From assembly GCF_000757825.1 (NCBI RefSeq), contig NZ_CP009451.1, positions 1,736,001 to 1,800,000 on the forward strand: a DNA stretch of 64,000 bases, written 5' to 3'. Below, one piece after another: positions 16,587-29,869 of the stretch. The notes beneath the pieces were generated by a model. It ran no database searches. It had not been told where the DNA came from and saw only the letters and a program-made list of their open reading frames with translations. Numbering within the stretch: the first letter of the stretch is position 1; the number at the start of each line of letters is the position of its first letter. Both the position numbers and the translations under genes were made by a program. This DNA comes from Cedecea neteri (GTDB lineage Bacteria > Pseudomonadota > Gammaproteobacteria > Enterobacterales > Enterobacteriaceae).

Positions 16587-17354
16587 TTATCCCTTTCGAG
16601 CTTCCAGCAGGATGATATCGCTGGTGAACGACCCGTCGCGCTGCAATTCAAAGTACTGCTTAACCTCGTCAGACGCACTTTTTTGGTAAGCGCGGATCGC
16701 GTCCGATAACACTATCGGCGTTCTCATCCTGGCAATCCAGCTGGAGAACTCCAGATTCAGCCTGTCGCATAAAACGCTGTGCGTCATCAGGCCCGCATCG
16801 TTAAACAGGCTCAGCCACTCTCCGCTGGAATAATTACGCACGTGCGAAGTGTCACGTAATGCCTCGACCGTTTGCAGCCAGATATCCTTCACCGGGTGAC
16901 CCGGTGAAGTGACATCCATAAAAATAGCAATGCCACCAGGCTTAAGCACACGCTTCACCTCGCGCAGTGCCTGGCCGACATCGTGCCAGTGATGCGCAGA
17001 GTAGCGGCTGATGACCACATCAAAGGTGCTGTCATCGAATGGAAGTGATTCTGCATATCCCTGGCGAGTCGCAATATTAGTGATTCCCCGCGTGGTCGCC
17101 GCCTCCGCGACAACCGTCAGCATCTGCTCGGACAAATCATAAGCGACAACTGACTTCACCTTCGCCGCAGCAATAAAGCTTGCGTGCCCTGCCCCGCATC
17201 CCATGTCCAGCAGAGTGGCATTGGGAAAATCATTCAACCGCGCGCTAAGCCGCTCCAGATCGCGCCCTGAAGCATGAACCGTGCTGGTCAAATAGGCGCT
17301 GGCCTGGGATCCAAACTGCTGGCTAACTTTGTCATGATGGGATTGCGTTGTCAT
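16587..17354 (-). CDS. yafE: Class I SAM-dependent methyltransferase (YafE-like)
   Basis: This 255-residue methyltransferase of the UbiE/Methyltransf_11 group has the SAM-binding loop LDMGCGAGHAS (motif I), the acidic end of strand 2 in VVAYDLS, and the VLKPGGIAIFMDV motif. The ATG at 17354 follows AAGGA and gives a typical start; the longer frame is not supported. It occupies the yafE position between mltD and yafD but is longer than the 207-residue K-12 protein. The SPGHPVKDIWLQTVEALRD segment is shared by a wider methyltransferase subfamily. The substrate is unknown. Confidence 0.82.
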   Translation of the reverse strand: MTTQSHHDKVSQQFGSQASAYLTSTVHASGRDLERLSARLNDFPNATLLDMGCGAGHASFIAAAKVKSVVAYDLSEQMLTVVAEAATTRGITNIATRQGYAESLPFDDSTFDVVISRYSAHHWHDVGQALREVKRVLKPGGIAIFMDVTSPGHPVKDIWLQTVEALRDTSHVRNYSSGEWLSLFNDAGLMTHSVLCDRLNLEFSSWIARMRTPIVLSDAIRAYQKSASDEVKQYFELQRDGSFTSDIILLEARKG

Positions 17355-17426
17355 CGTTATGTCCTTGCGGTTAAGTGAGAAAAAAGGGCAGCGCACAGGT
17401 CTGCCCAACGGCAGACCTGACGAACC

Positions 17427-18230
17427 TTATTTCAGCTCAGGCTTGCCGGGACGGAATTCAACTAGTAGCGGGTTATGGTCTGAGGCACGAGTCACCAGCA
17501 CCGAAGCTTCGGTGACGTTCAGACCACGATAGAAGACAAAATCAAGCGGGCGACCAAACGCCCGGCGGCGATGATCGTCGGTAAAACGAACTTCACGCAG
17601 CGTCATTTCGCGGGCAAAGCGGAACAATGCATTCATGCGTGGACGGCTCCAGGCATTGAAATCACCGGCCATGATAACCGGCCCGTTGTGATGCCCTATC
17701 TGATCGCCAATTGGCCCAAGCTGTTTGCTGTAAACGTCTACGCCAAGGCTAAAATTAACGGCATGAATATTAATCACCATCAGCATCCGCCCGTCCGGCA
17801 AGGGATAAACGGTCACCAGGGCAGACTTGGATAACCGCAGGATCGGCTCGCGTTCACGTAGCGGGCAGCAATAGACAGGATGGGCAGCAGAAAGTGTCAT
17901 CACGCCAGAAGGATGCTGGGGTAAAACAAAGGCGGGAACCTGGTCGGCGGCCAGATAGTTAGTGGTCGCAAATCGAACCAATTCAGGTGTCGTTTGCGCT
18001 TCCTGTAACAGCATCAGGTGCGCGTCTTTGCCGAAGGTTTGCAGCACCGAAAGCCAGTCGGCCCGCTGCTGCTTAAAGATGTTCCATACCAGAACGCGTA
18101 TCGTGCCGTGGCCGGGTAAAGGTTCTCCGGGGGGTAATGCCTGACCTATAGTCGCAAACGAGCCGGGAGGCAGAATTCGCTCTGCTGGCTGTCCGGCTAC
18201 GTATCGCATGGCATAGGTATTCTTGTGCAC
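17427..18230 (-). CDS. yafD: Endonuclease/exonuclease/phosphatase-family protein YafD
   Basis: This 267-residue protein of the EEP superfamily has the fold landmarks [34 protein letters not shown] and SDHNPLLVE. These supply the Asn, Glu, Asp and His residues of a metal-dependent phosphoesterase. It matches E. coli YafD closely along its length. The start is a GTG at 18230 that gives the E. coli-like N-terminus; the ATG at 18209 is an alternative. The gene precedes yafE by 72 bp on the same strand. The natural substrate is not established. Confidence 0.9.
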   Translation of the reverse strand: MHKNTYAMRYVAGQPAERILPPGSFATIGQALPPGEPLPGHGTIRVLVWNIFKQQRADWLSVLQTFGKDAHLMLLQEAQTTPELVRFATTNYLAADQVPAFVLPQHPSGVMTLSAAHPVYCCPLREREPILRLSKSALVTVYPLPDGRMLMVINIHAVNFSLGVDVYSKQLGPIGDQIGHHNGPVIMAGDFNAWSRPRMNALFRFAREMTLREVRFTDDHRRRAFGRPLDFVFYRGLNVTEASVLVTRASDHNPLLVEFRPGKPELK

Positions 18231-18380
18231 GTTTAGCTAACGACCTCAGTAACTCATCAATATGCCCGCAGTTTGCGGACTATCTTTCAGTTATAGGGAC
18301 TTTAACGCAGACTTTCAACGACCATTACAAACCATTGACTACCAGGGGCGTAAAACGGCTACGCTCCTGGTATAAAAAAT

Positions 18381-19556
18381 TTAGCTTATGGCGAGTTTTG
18401 ACTGCTTATCCAGTCTGCCGCTCAAGCCAATCAGCAACAGCGCCAGAACAACAATCACTGCGCCAATCCACGGCGTCTGCGCCAGACCGAAGTGTTGTAC
18501 CGTCTGGCCACCAATAATGGAGCCCACAGCAATACCCACGTTAAACGCCGCAATGTTAAGACCGGAAGCAACATCAACCGCATTTGGCGTGTATTGTTCG
18601 GCTTTCTGTACAACATAGACCTGCAGGCCCGGAACATTACCGAAGGCGAAGACGCCCATCACCAGAATGGTAAGCAGCGCGGCAACGTGCGAGTGTACGG
18701 TGAACTGGAAGACCAGAAGCAGCACGGCCAGTGCGGCAAAGATAAATTTCAGGGCCGGCACAGCACCGTGGCGATCCGCCAGCTTACCGCCCCAGATATT
18801 GCCGATAGCCACAGATACGCCATAGCCCAACAGGATCCAGCTCACTGCGGAAGGTGAAAAGCCAGCCAGATCCTGCATCATCGGCGCCAGGAAGGTAAAA
18901 GCGGTAAACACACCACCATAACCCAGCGCGGTAACCAGATAGATCAGCACCAGACGCGGATGGGTTAATACCTGCAGCTGCTCCTTAATTCCAGCCAGCG
19001 CACGATTAGGAATATCTTTCGGGATAAGGATCATGCTGCTGATCAATGCGATAACGCCAATAGCCGATACTGCCAGGAAAGTTTCACGCCAGCCGAAATG
19101 CTGCCCGATGAACGTCCCCAATGGCACGCCGGTCACCAGCGCTACCGTCAGGCCACCAAACATAATGGCAATGGCTGAAGCCGCTTTCTCTTTGGGTACA
19201 AGGCTCGTCGCAATCGTCGAACCAATGGAGAAAAATACGCCGTGCGCCAGACCAGTAAGCAGGCGAGCTACGACCAAAGTCTCGTAATTAGGCGACAGCC
19301 AGGCTATCACATTCCCTACGGTAAATAGCGCCATAAGGCCGATGAGCAATTGCTTGCGCGGCAGTTTGCCTGTTAAGGCGGTCAAAACAGGCGCACCAAT
19401 CGCTACGCCAAGAGCATAGATAGATACCAGCAATCCTGCAGACGGAACTGAGATTGCAAGCTGTTCAGCGATGGTCGGTACAAGCCCGACAATAACGAAC
19501 TCGGTGGTGCCGATTGCGAAAGCACTGATTGTCAGTGCGAGAAGCGCCAGAGGCAT
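18381..19556 (-). CDS. MFS efflux transporter (DHA1 family, AraJ/SotB-like)
   Basis: This 391-residue transporter has about twelve transmembrane segments. The N-terminal FAIGTTEFVIVGLVPTIA signature and the motif LLTGLAHGVFFSIGSTIA are those of the AraJ/SotB-type DHA1 efflux proteins. These proteins export sugars or drugs by proton antiport in the inner membrane. The gene lies between yafD and yafC, where E. coli K-12 has none, and is divergent from yafC with a 104-bp gap. A LysR gene divergent from an efflux gene usually means control, so YafC may regulate this transporter. The substrate is unknown. Confidence 0.82.
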   Translation of the reverse strand: MPLALLALTISAFAIGTTEFVIVGLVPTIAEQLAISVPSAGLLVSIYALGVAIGAPVLTALTGKLPRKQLLIGLMALFTVGNVIAWLSPNYETLVVARLLTGLAHGVFFSIGSTIATSLVPKEKAASAIAIMFGGLTVALVTGVPLGTFIGQHFGWRETFLAVSAIGVIALISSMILIPKDIPNRALAGIKEQLQVLTHPRLVLIYLVTALGYGGVFTAFTFLAPMMQDLAGFSPSAVSWILLGYGVSVAIGNIWGGKLADRHGAVPALKFIFAALAVLLLVFQFTVHSHVAALLTILVMGVFAFGNVPGLQVYVVQKAEQYTPNAVDVASGLNIAAFNVGIAVGSIIGGQTVQHFGLAQTPWIGAVIVVLALLLIGLSGRLDKQSKLAIS

Positions 19557-19660
19557 AATTTACTCCATAACAGGTGTCTTTTGATGACACGTAGTATGGC
19601 GGGATGCTTAAATAACAAAAATATGTAAAATCTCAATAGAATTTTGCTTGTGGAGCAACA

Positions 19661-20563
19661 ATGAAGGCTACGTCAGATGAACTTGCGATTTTTGTTGCCG
19701 TAGTAGAGAGCGGGAGCTTCAGCCGCGCGGCAGAACAGCTGGGGCTGGCTAACTCAGCGGTGAGCAGGACGGTAAAAAAGCTGGAGATGAAGCTGGGCGT
19801 GAGCCTGCTTAACCGAACAACGCGCCAGCTTAGCCTGACGGAAGAAGGTGAGCGCTATTTCAGGAACGTGCAGCAAATTTTGCAGGCGATGGCCGCGGCT
19901 GAAAATGAAGTGATGGAAAGCAAGCAGATGCCAAGGGGATTGCTGCGCATTGATGCCGCAACGCCGGTGATGTTGCATCTACTGATGCCGCTGATAAAAC
20001 CGTTCCGCGAGCGCTACCCGGAAATGACGCTGTCTCTTGTATCGTCGGAAACCTTCATTAACCTCATCGAACGTAAAGTCGATGTGGCGATTCGCGTTGG
20101 CAATTTAACCGACTCAAGCCTCCGTGCCCGCCCGCTTTTTAGCAGCTACCGCAAAATCATTGCCTCGCCCGAATATATAGCGGCTAATGGAGCACCAGAA
20201 ACCGCTGCCGATCTGGTAAATCACGTCTGCCTGGGCTTTACCGAGCCTTCTTCACTTAACCGCTGGCCGGTTTCACAAGCGGATGGACAACTCTTTGAGA
20301 TAAAACCAGGGTTATCTTCAAATAGCGGAGAAACGCTTAAGCAGCTGTGCCTGACGGGGAACGGTATCGCCTGTCTGTCAGACTTTATGATTGATAAAGA
20401 AATTGAAAGCGGAGAGTTTGTTGAGGTGCTTGCCGATAAGCTTTTACCGGTCAATATGCCTTTTAGCGCGGTGTACTATAGCGACCGGGCGGTCAGTACG
20501 CGTATTCGTGCATTTATTGATTTTCTGAGTGACGCAGTAAAACGGCCCCCTGAAGGGCCGTAA
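19661..20563 (+). CDS. yafC: LysR-family transcriptional regulator YafC
   Basis: This 300-residue LysR-type regulator has an N-terminal winged helix at residues 1-60 ([20 protein letters not shown]) and a periplasmic-binding-like effector domain. It sits next to dkgB as yafC does in E. coli. Here it is divergent from an MFS transporter that E. coli lacks at this place. The intergenic region holds a small dyad GTGTC-N7-GACAC at 19574-19590 that could be a LysR site. The 3' end of the gene also contains the terminator hairpin of the convergent dkgB. The inducer is unknown. Confidence 0.88.
   Translation: MKATSDELAIFVAVVESGSFSRAAEQLGLANSAVSRTVKKLEMKLGVSLLNRTTRQLSLTEEGERYFRNVQQILQAMAAAENEVMESKQMPRGLLRIDAATPVMLHLLMPLIKPFRERYPEMTLSLVSSETFINLIERKVDVAIRVGNLTDSSLRARPLFSSYRKIIASPEYIAANGAPETAADLVNHVCLGFTEPSSLNRWPVSQADGQLFEIKPGLSSNSGETLKQLCLTGNGIACLSDFMIDKEIESGEFVEVLADKLLPVNMPFSAVYYSDRAVSTRIRAFIDFLSDAVKRPPEGP
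20538..20561 (-). terminator. Terminator of dkgB, embedded in the yafC 3' end
   Basis: A 7-bp stem (ACGGCCC / GGGCCGT on either strand) with a six-base loop is followed, on the minus strand, by TTTTAC. It lies 8 bp beyond the dkgB stop and entirely inside the last codons of yafC. Confidence 0.65.
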
Positions 20564-20569
20564 TCAGGA

Positions 20570-21376
20570 TCAGTTATCCCACTTCGGTGCCAGACCTTCC
20601 GGGCTCACCAGGCGGTCATTGCATTCCAGAGCAGCAATGGCCGCCATATCTTCAGCATCCAGCTTCAGGCTCTGCGCCTGCAGATTGCTTTCCAGATTCG
20701 CGCGTTTTGTCGAAGAAGGAATCACTGCATAATCCAGAGCCATTGCCCATGCCAGAATAACCTGCGCAGGCGTTGCCTGATGTTTCTGTGCAATACGGCC
20801 AATGGTTTCATCCGCCAACGCTTTCCCATAGGCCAGCGTCATATAGGACGTAATGTGGATGTTGTGCTGCTTAGCCCACTCAACAACGGTGCGGTTTTGC
20901 AGGTATGGCGACAGCTCAATCTGGTTGGTGGCAATATTTTCAGCGCCAACGGCATCAATTGCCTGCTGCATCAGTTCAACCGTAAAGTTTGAAATCCCAA
21001 TTTGGCGCGTGAAACCGGCTTCTTTCGCCTCCAGCAGCGCCTGCATGAATTCAGCCACCGGCACGGCATCGTTTGGCGAAGGCCAGTGGATCAGCGTCAG
21101 ATCGACGTAATCAGTGCGCAGCTTCACCAGGCTCTCTTTCAGGCTTGGGATCAGTTTGTCCTTGCTGAGGTTTTCAATCCAGATTTTAGTCGTGATAAAA
21201 AGCTCTTCACGTGGAATGCCGCTTTCTTCAAGCGCCTGACCAACAGCCGCCTCATTATCATAAATCTGAGCAGTATCTACAGCACGATAGCCCAGCTCCA
21301 GGGCTGTTTTAACCGATGCGATGACGATGTCGTCTTTCAGGCGGAAAGTGCCCAGACCGAATGCAGGAATTGCCAT
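20570..21376 (-). CDS. dkgB: 2,5-diketo-D-gluconate reductase B (aldo-keto reductase, methylglyoxal reductase)
   Basis: This 268-residue aldo-keto reductase has the full catalytic tetrad at the E. coli positions: Asp34 and Tyr39 in [10 protein letters not shown], Lys64 in ITTKIW, and His97 in LTLIHWP. It uses NADPH to reduce 2,5-diketogluconate and, in vivo, methylglyoxal. The ATG at 21376 follows GAGGT and gives the family start [10 protein letters not shown]; the four-residue longer frame is not needed. The C-terminal [13 protein letters not shown] is the NADPH-binding loop. It is convergent with yafC (6 bp apart) and lies downstream of the rrn operon terminator. Confidence 0.94.
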   Translation of the reverse strand: MAIPAFGLGTFRLKDDIVIASVKTALELGYRAVDTAQIYDNEAAVGQALEESGIPREELFITTKIWIENLSKDKLIPSLKESLVKLRTDYVDLTLIHWPSPNDAVPVAEFMQALLEAKEAGFTRQIGISNFTVELMQQAIDAVGAENIATNQIELSPYLQNRTVVEWAKQHNIHITSYMTLAYGKALADETIGRIAQKHQATPAQVILAWAMALDYAVIPSSTKRANLESNLQAQSLKLDAEDMAAIAALECNDRLVSPEGLAPKWDN

Positions 21377-21512
21377 TTTTAACCTCATTATGGGATGTTC
21401 GTTGGTATGAGGAAGAGTATGCCGGGGAGAACTCTGCTGAAAAAGACGGATAAATGCAGAAGATTTTTGCTAAATCAGCAACAATGTTGTTAATTTTGAT
21501 GGAATTTAAATA

Positions 21513-21543
21513 CAAAAAAGCCCTGAGTCTAAGACTCAGGGCT
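21513..21543 (-). terminator. Terminator of the rrn operon
   Basis: A 12-bp stem (AGCCCTGAGTCT / AGACTCAGGGCT) is followed on the minus strand by TTTTTT. It starts 9 bp past the tRNA-Asp 3' end and closes the rrn transcript. Confidence 0.88.
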
Positions 21544-21551
21544 TAAATAAG

Positions 21552-21628
21552 TGGCGGAACGGACGGGACTCGAACCCGCGACCCCCTGCGTGACAGGCAG
21601 GTATTCTAACCGACTGAACTACCGCTCC
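21552..21628 (-). tRNA. aspU: tRNA-Asp (GTC), distal tRNA of the rrn operon
   Basis: This 77-nt tRNA with encoded CCA and anticodon GTC is identical base for base to the tRNA-Asp at 12106-12182. It lies after the 5S gene on the same strand, as aspU follows rrnH in E. coli, and is released from the rRNA transcript by processing. Confidence 0.95.
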
Positions 21629-21667
21629 ACCGAATTTTTCTACAACCACTGATTTTCACATCAGCTT

Positions 21668-21830
21668 ACTGCTTAATTTGATGCCTGGCAGTTGATGAAC
21701 TTACGTTCACCCTACGGGCCGCTGCTTCGCAGCGTTCAGACTCACCTTTCGGTTCGTCAGTCCTACTCTCTGAGAGTAGTGAACTGCCTCGTATTACTGA
21801 CCATTACTGCTAATTTGATGCCTGGCAGTT
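21668..21830. repeat. Vestigial 5S rRNA 3'-end fragments between rrf and tRNA-Asp
   Basis: A 25-26 bp stretch holding the 5S 3' end and its flank (ACTGCTTAATTTGATGCCTG and six more bases) occurs at 21668-21693, with one base deleted at 21806-21830. A third, inverted copy of the 5S end (GAGAGTAGTGAACTGCC, one mismatch to the gene) lies at 21772-21788. The pieces look like remains of an extra 5S copy or of recombination at this distal position. Confidence 0.7.
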
Positions 21831-21937
21831 CCCTACTCTCGCATGGGGAGACCCCACACTACCATCGGCGCTACGGCGTTTCACTTCTGAGTTCGGCATG
21901 GGGTCAGGTGGGACCACCGCGCTACGGCCGCCAGGCA
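21818..21937 (-). rRNA. rrf: 5S ribosomal RNA
   Basis: This 120-nt gene begins TGCCTGGCGGCC and ends GGAACTGCCAGGCAT, matching the enterobacterial 5S sequence throughout. It lies 109 bp downstream of 23S. Confidence 0.97.
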
Positions 21938-22046
21938 AATTCTGTTATTGACCGTCATGCATCCGCATAACCATCAATTTAATCCTGAACTAAGCTGAAA
22001 ATTTACTCTTTCTCTCTAATTTCTCTCAAAACACCTTCGGTGTTGT

Positions 22047-24954
<2,908 letters not shown>

Positions 24955-25088
24955 TCACAACCCGAAGATGTCTCGTGAGACACCATCGCTGTTGCGAAAA
25001 TTTGAGAGACTCGAACATGTCTTAACCCCATCCCTTATTACGGAGGAATGAGACGACATGTCGTTTCAATTTTCAGCTTGTTCCGGAT

Positions 25089-25100
25089 TGTTAAAGAGCA
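25089..25100 (-). promoter_or_regulatory. boxA antitermination site in the 16S-23S spacer
   Basis: TGCTCTTTAACA on the minus strand, between tRNA-Ala and 23S, is the second boxA of the operon. NusB/S10 load here to keep polymerase processive through 23S. Confidence 0.85.
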
Positions 25101-25159
25101 AATACTTCGCAGCACACCGTTGCCGGTACACTCTGAAGTAGTTTTGGTGCATGAAATGA

Positions 25160-25235
25160 TGGTGGAGCTAAGCGGGATCGAACCGCTGACCTCCTGCGTG
25201 CAAGGCAGGCGCTCTCCCAGCTGAGCTATAGCCCC
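25160..25235 (-). tRNA. alaV: tRNA-Ala (TGC)
   Basis: This 76-nt tRNA starts GGGGCTATAGCTCAGC, carries anticodon TGC and has an encoded CCA end. It is the second spacer tRNA between 16S and 23S, as in E. coli rrnH. Confidence 0.96.
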
Positions 25236-25267
25236 ATCGATTTCGTAAAACCTTTGATTACCGTTAA

Positions 25268-25347
25268 TTTTCATCTGGTCAAGGCGCAACTTAGCGACGC
25301 ATACTTAAGTATGCGAGTCTGAGGTGCAACGCAGAACAGGGGAAAAT
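25268..25347. repeat. Insertion-like inverted repeat in the Ile-Ala tRNA spacer
   Basis: The spacer between the two tRNAs is 113 bp, much longer than the roughly 40 bp of E. coli. Its extra part is centred on a perfect 18-bp palindrome, CGCATACTTAAGTATGCG (25298-25315). The flanks (TTTTCATCTGG and, inverted, TTTTCCCCTG) form longer imperfect arms. It would fold as a stable stem-loop in the precursor rRNA. Confidence 0.6.
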
Positions 25348-25348
25348 T

Positions 25349-25425
<77 letters not shown>

Positions 25426-25494
25426 ATAAGGTTTTACTGCTCGTTTTCTATCAGACAATCTGTGTGAGCACTACGCGGGTTTGTATCTTTTAGG

Positions 25495-27034
<1,540 letters not shown>

Positions 27035-27168
27035 AAAAGTGTTTGATGCTCAAAGAATTAAAACTGTTTATAAAATCAGTAGTCACTCTTCAAGACTTGA
27101 TATTTTGTTGCATCCGAAGATGCTGAGATATCAATCCTGCGAGTGCCCACACAGATTGTCTGATAAAT

Positions 27169-27180
27169 TGTTAAAGAGCA
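27169..27180 (-). promoter_or_regulatory. boxA antitermination site in the rrn leader
   Basis: TGCTCTTTAACA on the minus strand lies 135 bp before 16S, at the position of the E. coli leader boxA. It recruits the Nus antitermination complex. Confidence 0.85.
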
Positions 27181-27219
27181 GTGAGTTACGCGCTTTCGCT
27201 TGCTAACTCGAGGTGGCGT

Positions 27220-27247
27220 ATATTACGCTTTCCTCTTTCAGAGTCAA
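27220..27247 (-). promoter_or_regulatory. rrn promoter P2
   Basis: On the minus strand TTGACT (-35) and TAATAT (-10) are separated by 16 bp, as in E. coli rrn P2. It lies about 110 bp downstream of P1. Confidence 0.85.
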
Positions 27248-27329
27248 GCGTTTATTTTCGCTTTCGTCTGACTGACTACCGGGTTGTTAAGCCGCTTTCG
27301 AAGCCGCTTTGCCGTGTCAGTGGAGGCGC

Positions 27330-27381
27330 ATTATAGGGAGTTCTCAGAGCCTGACAACCCCTAATTTGAAAAAACTTTCTG
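27330..27381 (-). promoter_or_regulatory. rrn promoter P1 with UP element
   Basis: On the minus strand TTGTCA (-35) and TATAAT (-10) have 16-bp spacing and are followed by the GC-rich discriminator GCGCC. The A/T-rich block AAAGTTTTTTCAAATT just upstream is a typical UP element for the alpha subunit. The discriminator fits stringent control by ppGpp/DksA. The stretch 27035-27406 holds only this promoter region and the leader. Confidence 0.88.
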
Positions 27382-27406
27382 ACCGCGCGTTTTTTAATCG
27401 TAACGC

Positions 27407-27973
27407 TTATTTTTGGCGCTGTTTGATGGCTTTTGGCAGGTCAGCAAGGCTATTAATGACCAAATCTGCCGCCGCCTCGCCCTCTTCCGTTACAGGTTTG
27501 CCAGTGCGTACCAGCACTTTAGTCCCAACCATAGCTGCGGCGGCGGCCTGCATATCTTCAATTTTGTCGCCAACCATATAAGAAGAAGCCATATCGATGT
27601 GCAGGAAGTCACGTGCAGAAATCAGCATACCCGGCTGCGGCTTACGGCAATCACAATTCTGACGAAACTCTTCCACGCTTCCTTCCGGGTGATGAGGGCA
27701 ATAATAGATGCCATCGAGATCCACACCGCGGTCCGCCAGCGACCAGTCCATCCACTCGGTCAGGTTCTCAAAATCTGCCTCGGTGAACATCCCGCGTGCG
27801 ATGCCGGACTGGTTAGTTACCAGCACCAGAGCAAAGCCCATCTCTTTTAATTCGCGCATTGCCTCTATAGCACCATCAATAAACTCGAATCGGTCAACTT
27901 CATATACATAGCCATGATCGACATTAATGGTGCCATCGCGGTCGAGAAAAATAGCGGGTACGGACTGTGCCAC
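27407..27973 (-). CDS. gmhB: D-glycero-beta-D-manno-heptose 1,7-bisphosphate 7-phosphatase
   Basis: This 188-residue HAD-superfamily phosphatase removes the C7 phosphate of heptose bisphosphate on the way to ADP-heptose for the lipopolysaccharide inner core. The nucleophile and acid/base aspartates are Asp11 and Asp13 in FLDRDGTIN. The family zinc site is visible as CPHHP and CDCRKP, and [12 protein letters not shown] carries the Mg-binding aspartates. The gene sits just upstream of the rrn promoters on the same strand, as in E. coli, with about 26 bp between its stop and the UP element. It is divergent from metN. Confidence 0.96.
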   Translation of the reverse strand: MAQSVPAIFLDRDGTINVDHGYVYEVDRFEFIDGAIEAMRELKEMGFALVLVTNQSGIARGMFTEADFENLTEWMDWSLADRGVDLDGIYYCPHHPEGSVEEFRQNCDCRKPQPGMLISARDFLHIDMASSYMVGDKIEDMQAAAAAMVGTKVLVRTGKPVTEEGEAAADLVINSLADLPKAIKQRQK

Positions 27974-28061
27974 TGGAGAACTCCTGATACGGATTAATTG
28001 CGGCTAGTATCGCATGATTTAGTAATAAGGAGAGAACAGTCCTTCACTCCCTGATTGATTT

Positions 28062-28077
28062 AGACGTCTGGATGCCT
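28062..28077. promoter_or_regulatory. MetJ operator (met boxes) upstream of metN
   Basis: A perfect met box AGACGTCT is followed directly by a weaker second box GGATGCCT, about 85-100 bp before metN. Tandem 8-bp boxes are the binding mode of the methionine repressor MetJ with S-adenosylmethionine, so metNIQ should be repressed when methionine is plentiful. Confidence 0.85.
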
Positions 28078-28161
28078 TAACATCCATATCGATTACGGTA
28101 ACTTTGGTTACTGGTAGCAGAAAATTCCACGGCTATTACCTATACGATAATAAATAACTCA

Positions 28162-29193
28162 ATGATTAAACTTTCAAATATCACCAAGGTGTTCCAGCAG
28201 GGCAACCGCAGCATACAGGCATTAAACAATGTCAGTCTGCATGTGCCTGCCGGGCAAATTTATGGCGTGATTGGCGCGTCCGGTGCGGGGAAAAGCACCC
28301 TCATCCGCTGTGTAAACCTGCTTGAGCGTCCGACTCAGGGTTCAGTTCTGGTTGATGGCCAGGACCTGACAACGCTTTCCGAAACCCAGTTAACTAAAGC
28401 CCGTCGCCAGATTGGCATGATCTTCCAGCACTTTAATCTGCTCTCTTCGCGTACCGTATTCGGCAACGTTGCTTTGCCGCTTGAGCTGGACAATACGCCA
28501 AAAGAAGAGATTAAACGCCGCGTTACCGAACTGCTGGATTTAGTTGGCCTCAGTGAAAAACACGATGCCTGGCCTGCAAACCTTTCCGGTGGTCAGAAAC
28601 AGCGCGTGGCGATTGCCCGTGCACTGGCAAGCAATCCAAAAGTGCTGTTGTGCGACGAAGCCACCAGCGCGCTGGATCCCGCCACAACCCGCTCTATTCT
28701 GGAGCTGCTGAAAGACATTAATCGTCGCCTGGGGCTGACTATTCTGCTCATCACCCACGAGATGGATGTCGTAAAACGCATTTGTGACTGCGTGGCCGTT
28801 ATCAGCAACGGCGAGCTTATCGAGCAGGATACGGTGAGCGAAGTGTTCTCCCATCCGAAAACGCCTCTGGCTCAGCAGTTTATCCAGTCCACTCTGCATC
28901 TCGACGTACCGGAAGATTACGCTCAGCGCCTGAGCGCAGAGAATAAAGAAAGCGCGGTACCTTTATTGCGCCTGGAGTTCACCGGCCAGTCGGTCGATGC
29001 CCCCCTTCTCTCTGAAACAGCACGTACCTTCAACGTGAACAGCAACATTATTAGCGCGCAGATGGATTATGCCGGCGGCGTGAAGTTCGGCATCATGCTG
29101 TGCGAAATGCACGGCGAGCCAAAAGATACGCAATCGGCTATTGCCTGGCTGCAGGAGCAACACGTGAAAGTAGAGGTGCTGGGTTATGTCTGA
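28162..29193 (+). CDS. metN: D/L-methionine ABC transporter ATP-binding protein MetN
   Basis: This 343-residue ABC ATPase has Walker [10 protein letters not shown], the Q-loop MIFQHFN, the signature LSGGQKQR, and Walker [13 protein letters not shown] with the switch histidine in ITHEMD. The C-terminal domain (about residues 265-343) is the regulatory C2/NIL domain that binds methionine and shuts the transporter by trans-inhibition. It powers methionine import with MetI and MetQ. The stop overlaps the metI start by 8 bp. A MetJ site lies upstream. Confidence 0.97.
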   Translation: MIKLSNITKVFQQGNRSIQALNNVSLHVPAGQIYGVIGASGAGKSTLIRCVNLLERPTQGSVLVDGQDLTTLSETQLTKARRQIGMIFQHFNLLSSRTVFGNVALPLELDNTPKEEIKRRVTELLDLVGLSEKHDAWPANLSGGQKQRVAIARALASNPKVLLCDEATSALDPATTRSILELLKDINRRLGLTILLITHEMDVVKRICDCVAVISNGELIEQDTVSEVFSHPKTPLAQQFIQSTLHLDVPEDYAQRLSAENKESAVPLLRLEFTGQSVDAPLLSETARTFNVNSNIISAQMDYAGGVKFGIMLCEMHGEPKDTQSAIAWLQEQHVKVEVLGYV

Positions 29194-29839
29194 AGCAATG
29201 ATTTGGTTACTGGCTCGCGGCGTGTATGAAACGTTAGCCATGACCTTTGTTTCCGGTTTCTTCGGGTTTGTGATTGGCCTGCCTGTCGGCGTGTTGCTGT
29301 ACATCACTCGCCCCGGGCAAATCAGCGCTAACGCGAAGCTTTATAGCAGCCTCTCGGCGGTAGTTAACATCTTCCGTTCTATCCCGTTCATTATTCTGCT
29401 CGTCTGGATGATTCCTTTTACCCGCGTCATCGTAGGAACTTCTATCGGCCTGCAGGCGGCGATCGTTCCATTGACCGTTGGTGCAGCGCCGTTTATTGCC
29501 CGAATGGTCGAAAACGCCCTGCTGGAAATCCCAACCGGTCTGATTGAAGCTTCACGCGCGATGGGCGCCACGCCGCTGCAAATCATCCGCAAAGTGTTGC
29601 TGCCGGAAGCACTTCCGGGCCTGGTAAATGCCGCCACCATTACCCTTATTACCCTGGTAGGCTATTCTGCAATGGGCGGTGCCGTTGGTGCGGGTGGTCT
29701 GGGCCAAATTGGCTATCAGTACGGTTACATCGGCTACAACGCGACAGTAATGAATACCGTGCTGGTTCTGCTGGTCGTGCTGGTTTACTTAATTCAATTC
29801 TCTGGCGATCGTATCGTCCGGGCTGTTACACACAAATAA
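29186..29839 (+). CDS. metI: D-methionine ABC transporter permease MetI
   Basis: This 217-residue inner-membrane permease has five hydrophobic segments and the EAA coupling loop ([27 protein letters not shown]) that docks on MetN. Two copies form the channel for methionine. It overlaps metN by 8 bp and precedes metQ by 30 bp, so the three genes form one operon. Length equals E. coli MetI. Confidence 0.97.
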   Translation: MSEAMIWLLARGVYETLAMTFVSGFFGFVIGLPVGVLLYITRPGQISANAKLYSSLSAVVNIFRSIPFIILLVWMIPFTRVIVGTSIGLQAAIVPLTVGAAPFIARMVENALLEIPTGLIEASRAMGATPLQIIRKVLLPEALPGLVNAATITLITLVGYSAMGGAVGAGGLGQIGYQYGYIGYNATVMNTVLVLLVVLVYLIQFSGDRIVRAVTHK

Positions 29840-29869
29840 ACACAACTGCATTCATACAAGGAAAAGGAC

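Noticed and set aside
18338-18373. Hairpin between yafD and the MFS gene as a terminator
   Set aside because: The stem (TACCAGGGGCG / CGCTCCTGGTA) is good, but neither strand has a T-tract directly after it, so I did not list it as a terminator.
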